The notes beneath the pieces are model-generated. The model searched no databases, was not told where the DNA came from, and saw only the letters and a list, made by a program, of their open reading frames with translations. This document shows, piece after piece, positions 8,701-10,541 of a stretch of DNA of 10,541 bases. A program made the translations under genes and the position numbers. Source of the stretch: Patescibacteria group bacterium (GTDB lineage Bacteria > Patescibacteriota > Minisyncoccia > Phycocordibacterales > PALSA-1337); the NCBI GenBank assembly GCA_028864955.1, contig JAGWLE010000023.1:1-10541 (forward strand), read 5' to 3'. How positions within the stretch are numbered: position 1 is the stretch's first letter; every line of letters begins with the position of its first letter.

Positions 8701-9711
8701 ATGCCGCTCGCCGTTTTCCAGCTCGAAATAGTAGCAATCGAAATGCGCGAAACGATTGACTTGCTTTGGCGCATGAAAGAATTTTGAATGCACGCGGCCG
8801 ATGTGCCGGACCAAGCGCGGATTGATGTACCCCGTCTCTTCGATAATTTCCTGTCTGGCGCCTTCGGCCGGCGTTTGTCCGTGCTCGGGACCGCCGGTGA
8901 TGAGTGTCTGCCAATCAACCTTCTTCCATTTGAGTCCGATATATTTGTCCTCCGACCAATGCTTGACGATGGCCATGATAGCATCGCGTTCAACGATGGG
9001 AATGCCCGCGCGATAGCCGCCGTCAGAACTTTGGTCGACGAAAACCGGCTCGTCGTGCGAATCGGTCGCATCAAGGTCGTTCAACAGTCGTTCGGCGTAT
9101 TCGGTGATCTTGAGCACCCACTGGCGCATCGGTTTCCTCTCAACAGGCGTGCCGCAGCGTTCACAGCGTCCGTTCTCGACGTCTTCATTGGCCAGCACGG
9201 TTTTATCGGTCGGGCACCAATTGACGGGCTCGTGGGATTCGTAGGCCAAGCCCTTCTTCCACATCTCCAGGAATGTCCATTGCGTCCATTTGTAAAAATC
9301 CGGGTCAGTGGTATTGACTTCACGCGACCAATCATAGTCGAACCCGAGAATTTCCAGCTGCTTTTTATATCGCGCGACGTTTTTCCGAACGGCGATCGCC
9401 GGATTGGTCTTGGTTTTGATGGCGTAGTTTTCCGCCGGCAAGCCAAAGGCATCAAAACCCATGGGGTGCAGGACTGAATGGCCGCTCATGCGCATCATGC
9501 GCGAGACAACGTCGGTGGCGATATAGCCCTTGGGATGGCCGACATGGAGGCCCTCGCCCGAAGGGTACGGGAACATGTCCAGGGCGTAGAACTTGCCCTT
9601 GCCGGGGGCTTCCGTCGAGCGGTATATCCCGGAGGAAGCCCACTTCTCGCGCCACTTGCCCTCTATGGCGGCGGGGTCGTACGGGACGGGCTTTCCGGAG
9701 GCCTTCTTCAT
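5782..9711 (-). CDS. leuS: Leucyl-tRNA synthetase carrying two NUDIX domains and an alpha/beta hydrolase domain
   Basis: Charges tRNA-Leu with leucine in the cytoplasm. The class I core is complete: YPSGEGLHVGH (HIGH motif, His56-His59), Zn site WCPTDK…CERCG (Cys166, 183, 186), GRKMSKRFGN (KMSKS loop 1086-1090), two further Cys pairs (942/945, 986/989), the anticodon-binding helices and the C-terminal domain (VQVDGRVRG). The CP1 editing site is intact: FTTRPDTLYG (600-609) and VPAHDDRDF (Asp700, Asp703). The protein is 1309 aa against ~800-860 for the bacterial family. Three inserts (residues ~216-382, ~411-596, ~720-882) total ~516 aa and leave a core of ~793 aa. LeuRS sequence resumes cleanly after each, for example LDWPESIKEAQRNWIGKS after the first. 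There are no intein splice motifs or stops. The start ATG at 9711 fits the family N-terminus; the nearby AAGG is too close to be a good ribosome site. The gene heads the minus-strand run, just after a terminator. Confidence 0.97.
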   Translation of the reverse strand: MKKASGKPVPYDPAAIEGKWREKWASSGIYRSTEAPGKGKFYALDMFPYPSGEGLHVGHPKGYIATDVVSRMMRMSGHSVLHPMGFDAFGLPAENYAIKTKTNPAIAVRKNVARYKKQLEILGFDYDWSREVNTTDPDFYKWTQWTFLEMWKKGLAYESHEPVNWCPTDKTVLANEDVENGRCERCGTPVERKPMRQWVLKITEYAERLLNDLDATDSHDEPVFVDQSSDGGYRAGIPIVERDAIMAIVKHWSEDKYIGLKWKKVDWQTLITGGPEHGQTPAEGARQEIIEETGYINPRLVRHIGRVHSKFFHAPKQVNRFAHFDCYYFELENGERHQLSAAESDIHEVVWLTREEMTKFLSPEAHRHVWKCFLKNQPVAPALLDWPESIKEAQRNWIGKSQGAEIDFRLAIRDKKPRFVILHGYQGSAKTNFIPWLKRELEKRGHEVEAPELPHTNDPNEEDQVAYVLNNCRIDDRTVIIGHSLGSITALKVVMKLDRPISGLVLVAPAIDPDFKQADFRPYWKGYKWNFDYAQIQKLTGGRIAVLSDTEERLRARYLRDVLAKNLNATLTEIKATEEHFCALEEPAILKAVTPLITVFTTRPDTLYGVTYVVLAPEHPWISQCMNFIENKDEVRAYIAKTSRETEIERAAADREKTGVELKNIRLINPINGEEVPVWIADYVLPDYGTGAVMAVPAHDDRDFAFAQKFGLPIKPVIAQTFTSTHSSDAFRPAEPAQTRPTAVCIIKHPTEDRYLFVKKKGISDLGEDVIVATAGGIDAGETVPQAGQREIAEETGYSHVRFIRSLGAPVCYRYFSKNSNQNRQAILYPGYYELIDESRQDVSEHEKSLHDTIWLEQHDIQRYLDGRPFNAIFWSRLSGSSAYTGPGILVDSGNFSGQNSTDIMKEITAAAQGRWLAKYKLRDWVFSRQRYWGEPIPIIHCENCGVVPVPEKDLPVKLPKVKSYEPTGTGESPLSAIRSWVNVKCPRCRGRARRETNTMPQWAGSSWYYLRYMDPKNSKRLVDARREKYWSPVDLYVGGAEHATRHLIYARFWHKFLYDIGSVKSVEPFRKLQNVGLIMGEDGRKMSKRFGNVVNPDDIVKTYGADTLRVYEMFMGPFDQSIPWSTDSIVGCRRFIERVWKLRTKIVPGAPSDTAAKILHKTIGKVTEDIQHLHFNTAISTMMIAVNEFEKLPNVGRTIYESYLKLLAPFAPHVAEELWMSLGGKKSIHLSAWPTFDPKLAADTEVRIIVQVDGRVRGSFMAAAGGPATELERRARALPEAAKWTTGKKIAKIIVIPDRLVNIVLTGE
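5791..5809. repeat. Inverted repeat at the leuS 3' end
   Basis: TGTCAACA (5791-5798) and TGTTGACA (5802-5809) are perfect 8-base complements separated by 3 bases, within the last codons of leuS. One arm contains the TTGACA proposed as a -35 element, so this could be an operator. No T-run follows, which argues against a terminator. Confidence 0.5.
7066..7554 (-). other. LeuRS insert 3: NUDIX domain with perfect box
   Basis: LeuRS residues ~720-882, after the editing motif AHDDRDFAFAQKFGLPIKPV and before AYTGPGILVDSGNFSGQNS. The box G776-x5-E782-x7-R790-E-I-A-E794-E795-T-G-Y matches Gx5Ex7REUxEExGU at every defined position. The strand before it (AVCIIKHPTEDRYLFVKKKG) and the tail (LHDTIWLEQHDIQRYLD) resemble those of insert 1, so the two may be related copies. 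Confidence 0.88.
7924..8481 (-). other. LeuRS insert 2: RBBP9/YdeN-like serine hydrolase domain
   Basis: LeuRS residues ~411-596, between AEIDFRL and ITVFTTRPDTLYG. Visible elements are RFVILHGYQGSAKTNFIPWL (418-437, oxyanion loop), the nucleophile elbow IGHSLGS (Ser484), LVLVAPAIDP, VLSDTEE (Asp549 candidate) and EEHF (His580 candidate). Together they give the Ser-Asp-His order of alpha/beta hydrolases. The HGYQGS start and small size (~180 aa) fit the RBBP9/YdeN family, whose substrates are mostly unknown. Confidence 0.85.
8566..9066 (-). other. LeuRS insert 1: NUDIX domain with degenerate box
   Basis: LeuRS residues ~216-382, between the helix YAERLLNDLDA and LDWPESIKEAQRNW, which are adjacent in ordinary LeuRS. 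The box runs from G273 to Y295. In the pattern Gx5Ex7REUxEExGU the first Glu is Gln279 and the Arg is Gln287, while Glu288, Glu291 and Glu292 (the metal-binding set) and Gly294 are kept. Flanking parts (DAIMAIVKHWSEDKYIGLKW, RFAHFDCYYFELENGE, IHEVVWLTREEM) give the usual NUDIX strand order. Metal binding looks possible; activity is uncertain. Confidence 0.85.
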
Positions 9712-9719
9712 GGCCTTGA

Positions 9720-9725
9720 ATGATA
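9720..9725 (-). promoter_or_regulatory. Possible -10 box for leaderless leuS transcription
   Basis: TATCAT on the minus strand (5 of 6 match to TATAAT) ends 8 nt before the leuS ATG. The only -35 candidate is the T-run of the preceding terminator. Apart from this, no promoter is visible between the terminator and leuS. Confidence 0.25.
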
Positions 9726-9741
9726 GCTCAAAAGCGCCGCC

Positions 9742-9767
9742 AAAAAAAGCCGCCCATGCGGGCGGCT
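9742..9767 (-). terminator. Intrinsic terminator after the 69-aa membrane protein
   Basis: On the minus strand a perfect 8-bp stem AGCCGCCC / GGGCGGCT with a 4-nt loop (GCAT) is followed directly by seven T. It lies about 20 nt after the stop of the 69-aa gene and separates it from leuS. Confidence 0.92.
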
Positions 9768-9785
9768 CGGGACTGAAGGCGGCGG

Positions 9786-9995
9786 TCAGTGACTGAGGAG
9801 CATCGCCAAGGTGCCGCCGATGCCGATGACCAGCAAGGCTACCTGGACCCTGAACTGGAAGCGCCTGCTCCTTTCGGATGGCACGACCAGGCTGATCGGC
9901 ACCCTGAATGGCTTGACCTGGACTCCCGGAGCCGGTTGGAACCGGAACCTGGGTTCATCGCTGAAACCGAACTTCTCATTTCGTCTGTTTCTCAT
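9786..9995 (-). CDS. Small single-membrane-segment protein, unknown function
   Basis: 69 aa, not recognised as a known family. The first ~50 residues are rich in Arg, Phe and Pro (RNRRNEKFGF, PRFRFQPAPGVQVKPFRVPI, PSERSRRFQFRV). They are followed by a hydrophobic C-terminal segment VALLVIGIGGTLAMLL (about 52-67) ending in SH, so it is probably a tail-anchored protein with its basic part in the cytoplasm. The ATG at 9995 is chosen because AAAGGT lies 3 nt upstream, a TATAAT promoter lies ~50 nt upstream, and an intrinsic terminator follows the stop. Together these make a self-contained one-gene unit. The frame stays open upstream to 10253, but that part does not read like the same protein and overlaps the promoter. 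Repeats such as FGF/FRF/FQF and runs of basic residues suggest a nucleic-acid- or lipid-facing role, but that is a guess. Confidence 0.7.
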   Translation of the reverse strand: MRNRRNEKFGFSDEPRFRFQPAPGVQVKPFRVPISLVVPSERSRRFQFRVQVALLVIGIGGTLAMLLSH

Positions 9996-10044
9996 AATAC
10001 CTTTGGTTGATTTTGTGCAAGAACTGCGAAATCCTAACGCCTGC

Positions 10045-10072
10045 ATTATACCACACTTACTAGAAATAGCAA
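10045..10072 (-). promoter_or_regulatory. Promoter of the 69-aa protein gene
   Basis: On the minus strand: TTGCTA (-35, 4 of 6, 10072-10067), a 16-nt spacer, TGG extension, and TATAAT (10050-10045). This implies a leader of about 40 nt that ends in the AAAGGT ribosome site before ATG 9995. Confidence 0.7.
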
Positions 10073-10077
10073 GTGTG
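10052..10077. promoter_or_regulatory. Operator-like inverted repeat over the 69-aa gene promoter
   Basis: CACACTT (10052-10058) and AAGTGTG (10071-10077) are perfect 7-base complements 12 nt apart. They cover the -35 box and the spacer up to the -10 box. The position is typical of a repressor site; no regulator can be named. Confidence 0.45.
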
Positions 10078-10080
10078 CCA

Positions 10081-10253
10081 CTAGCAAGCCATACTATCAC
10101 CTCCCCGCTCCGGAATCCAGATGCCGCCATGCTCCATGTTACCGGCCGGTACAAAGCGCTTGGTGGGGTTTCCAAAGAGTCTATGCTAATAGCAATGGGT
10201 GCGCGGTTCGGACATTCAATCCCGGATCGCGCGCTTTTCTTTTTCTTACACAT
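10081..10253 (-). pseudogene. Small broken reading frame, 57 aa if one base is restored
   Basis: From ATG 10253 the frame reads MCKKKKSARSGIECPN… to DSLETP. At the CCCC run near 10164-10167 the protein-like sequence moves to the -1 frame and continues TKRFVPAGNMEHGGIWIPER to TAG at 10083-10081. One extra C would join the two parts into 57 aa with a basic N-terminus. I do not recognise the product. The split could be a sequencing error in a homopolymer, real decay, or a ribosomal -1 shift. No strong Shine-Dalgarno sequence precedes the ATG. This is the main content of an otherwise empty stretch of ~460 bp. Confidence 0.35.
10201..10247 (+). terminator. Possible plus-strand intrinsic terminator
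   Basis: On the + strand GCGCGGTTCGG pairs with CCGGATCGCGC (11 bp with two G-T pairs, 10-nt loop), followed by TTTTCTTTTTCTT. No + strand gene is recognised upstream, and the site lies inside a possible minus-strand frame, so it may be chance. Confidence 0.3.
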
Positions 10254-10338
10254 TAAACTCTATAGAACTGCCATCTTCCAAATTCAAACCCCATCGGTCA
10301 CCTTTCGGCTACAAGATGGGGCTAGTGCTAATCACCAT
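10246..10338 (-). pseudogene. Protein-like fragment interrupted by an in-frame TAG
   Basis: The frame from ATG 10338 reads MVISTSPIL, then TAG at 10311-10309, then PKGDRWGLNLEDGSSIEFNV and TAA at 10248-10246. The second part looks like the end of a real soluble protein. It overlaps the end of the upstream broken frame in another phase. Taken together with that frame it could be the remains of one ~75-aa gene. Not recognised; low confidence. Confidence 0.25.
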
Positions 10339-10458
10339 CACGCATTAACTCAGGCATTTCGATAACAACTCCGAGTCTGTCGGGAAATCTCTTGATCAGA
10401 GCGCCAATCGCTGCTGCAGTTGATTCCCCGTAACCTTTGTTACCAGGCTCATTTTCAT
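10328..10458 (-). pseudogene. Small frame behind a good promoter and ribosome site, one base out of phase
   Basis: ATG 10458 has AAAGGA 7 nt upstream and a near-consensus promoter, but its own frame ends after 20 codons (TGA 10398-10396). The neighbouring frame is protein-like: NEPGNKGYGESTAAAIGALI, then KRFPDRLGVVIEMPELMRDG and Asp, to TAG at 10330-10328. Adding one A to the AAAA run right after the start codon would join ATG-AAA to this frame and give 43 aa. Without a shift, the long frame could only start at TTG codons (10480 or 10474) that lack ribosome sites. Product unknown. Error, decay and -1 slippage on A-AAA are all possible. Confidence 0.35.
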
Positions 10459-10491
10459 AATGTGTTCCTTTCAAACTCAATTTTACATTAG

Positions 10492-10520
10492 ACTATACAC
10501 ATTATAGCAAGTGTTGTCAA
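10492..10520 (-). promoter_or_regulatory. Near-consensus sigma-70 promoter
   Basis: On the minus strand TTGACA (10520-10515), exactly 17 nt, and TATAGT (10497-10492). The start point would fall near 10485, about 27 nt before ATG 10458. A TATAAT at 10506-10501 lies in the spacer but has no matching -35. Confidence 0.65.
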
Positions 10521-10533
10521 GCACCGTGCTTGA
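10517..10533. promoter_or_regulatory. 17-bp palindrome overlapping the -35 box
   Basis: TCAAGCAC (10517-10524) and GTGCTTGA (10526-10533) are perfect complements around a single C and overlap the TTGACA box. It could be a repressor site or the stem of an upstream terminator outside the window. Confidence 0.4.
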
Positions 10534-10541
10534 ACTCCATG

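Noticed and set aside
8263..8787. Plus-strand open frame (174 aa) opposite leuS inserts 1 and 2
   Set aside because: Antisense to the hydrolase and NUDIX motifs, with no ribosome site or recognisable domain.
7066..9066. Inteins or self-splicing introns in leuS
   Set aside because: The inserts lack Cys/Ser...His-Asn splice junctions and homing-nuclease motifs, and each is a recognisable NUDIX or hydrolase domain read in frame.
8788..9477. Long plus-strand open frame (229 aa) opposite leuS
   Set aside because: It lies fully antisense to strongly conserved LeuRS and NUDIX motifs and resembles no protein; long antisense frames are expected in GC-rich coding DNA.
10090..10104. Perfect Shine-Dalgarno sequence (GGAGGTGAT) before ATG 10092, also complementary to a 16S rRNA tail
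   Set aside because: The ATG opens a frame of only three codons, and the motif is explained as Gly-Gly-Asp codons of the small broken frame; there is no rRNA sequence around it.
9786..10253. 155-aa minus-strand frame instead of the 69-aa protein
   Set aside because: The upstream part crosses a TATAAT promoter and competes with a more protein-like frame; the internal ATG at 9995 has its own ribosome site.
9811..10365. Plus-strand open frame (184 aa)
   Set aside because: Its composition is not protein-like, and it runs through the promoter, operator and terminator elements of the minus-strand small gene.
1..10541. CRISPR arrays, tRNA or rRNA genes, transposases, integrases
   Set aside because: Reading both strands I saw no spaced repeat array, cloverleaf sequence, rRNA segment or mobile-element protein.

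Overview
The window looks like a stretch of a Candidate Phyla Radiation (Patescibacteria, probably Parcubacteria) chromosome. This is inferred from gene content and style; no rRNA or other marker is present. The pointers are a leucyl-tRNA synthetase (LeuRS) with NUDIX domains inserted in it, a sigma-region-4/HARE-HTH fusion protein, a membrane-anchored protein resembling the N-terminal part of conjugation-type ATPases, a separate NUDIX hydrolase, very tight gene packing, and little Shine-Dalgarno signal.

Layout. At the left edge (1-275, + strand) is the C-terminal end of a probable NUDIX hydrolase. It converges on, and overlaps by 8 bp, the last gene of a long minus-strand run. Read 5'->3' on the minus strand, that run is: leuS (9711-5782), a sigma-region-4 + HARE-HTH regulator (5745-4687), a 424-aa one-pass membrane protein (4633-3359) with its own extended -10 promoter and probably a leaderless mRNA, mltG (3325-2318), mnmA (2325-1132, overlapping mltG), and an ATP-cone + Mrr-like nuclease (1113-268). 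A 28-bp perfect palindrome sits on the mnmA stop codon. The run mixes translation (leuS, mnmA), cell-wall synthesis (mltG), transcription control and a nuclease. It looks like a housekeeping cluster rather than a single pathway.

The most unusual object is leuS. The synthetase core is about 790 aa, but the protein is 1309 aa because three foreign enzyme domains are inserted, all in or next to the CP1 editing domain. They are a NUDIX domain with a partly degenerate box, an RBBP9/YdeN-like alpha/beta serine hydrolase with a visible Ser-Asp-His set, and a second NUDIX domain with a perfect box. All three are in one open frame with no sign of inteins.

Upstream of leuS (right side) is a clean intrinsic terminator, then a 69-aa single-membrane-segment protein with its own promoter, an operator-like inverted repeat and a ribosome binding site. 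The last ~460 bp (10081-10541) has no intact gene. It holds several protein-like short reading frames on the minus strand, interrupted by apparent single-base shifts and a stop, behind a near-consensus TTGACA-17-TATAGT promoter. These are either decayed small genes, recoded genes or sequence errors.
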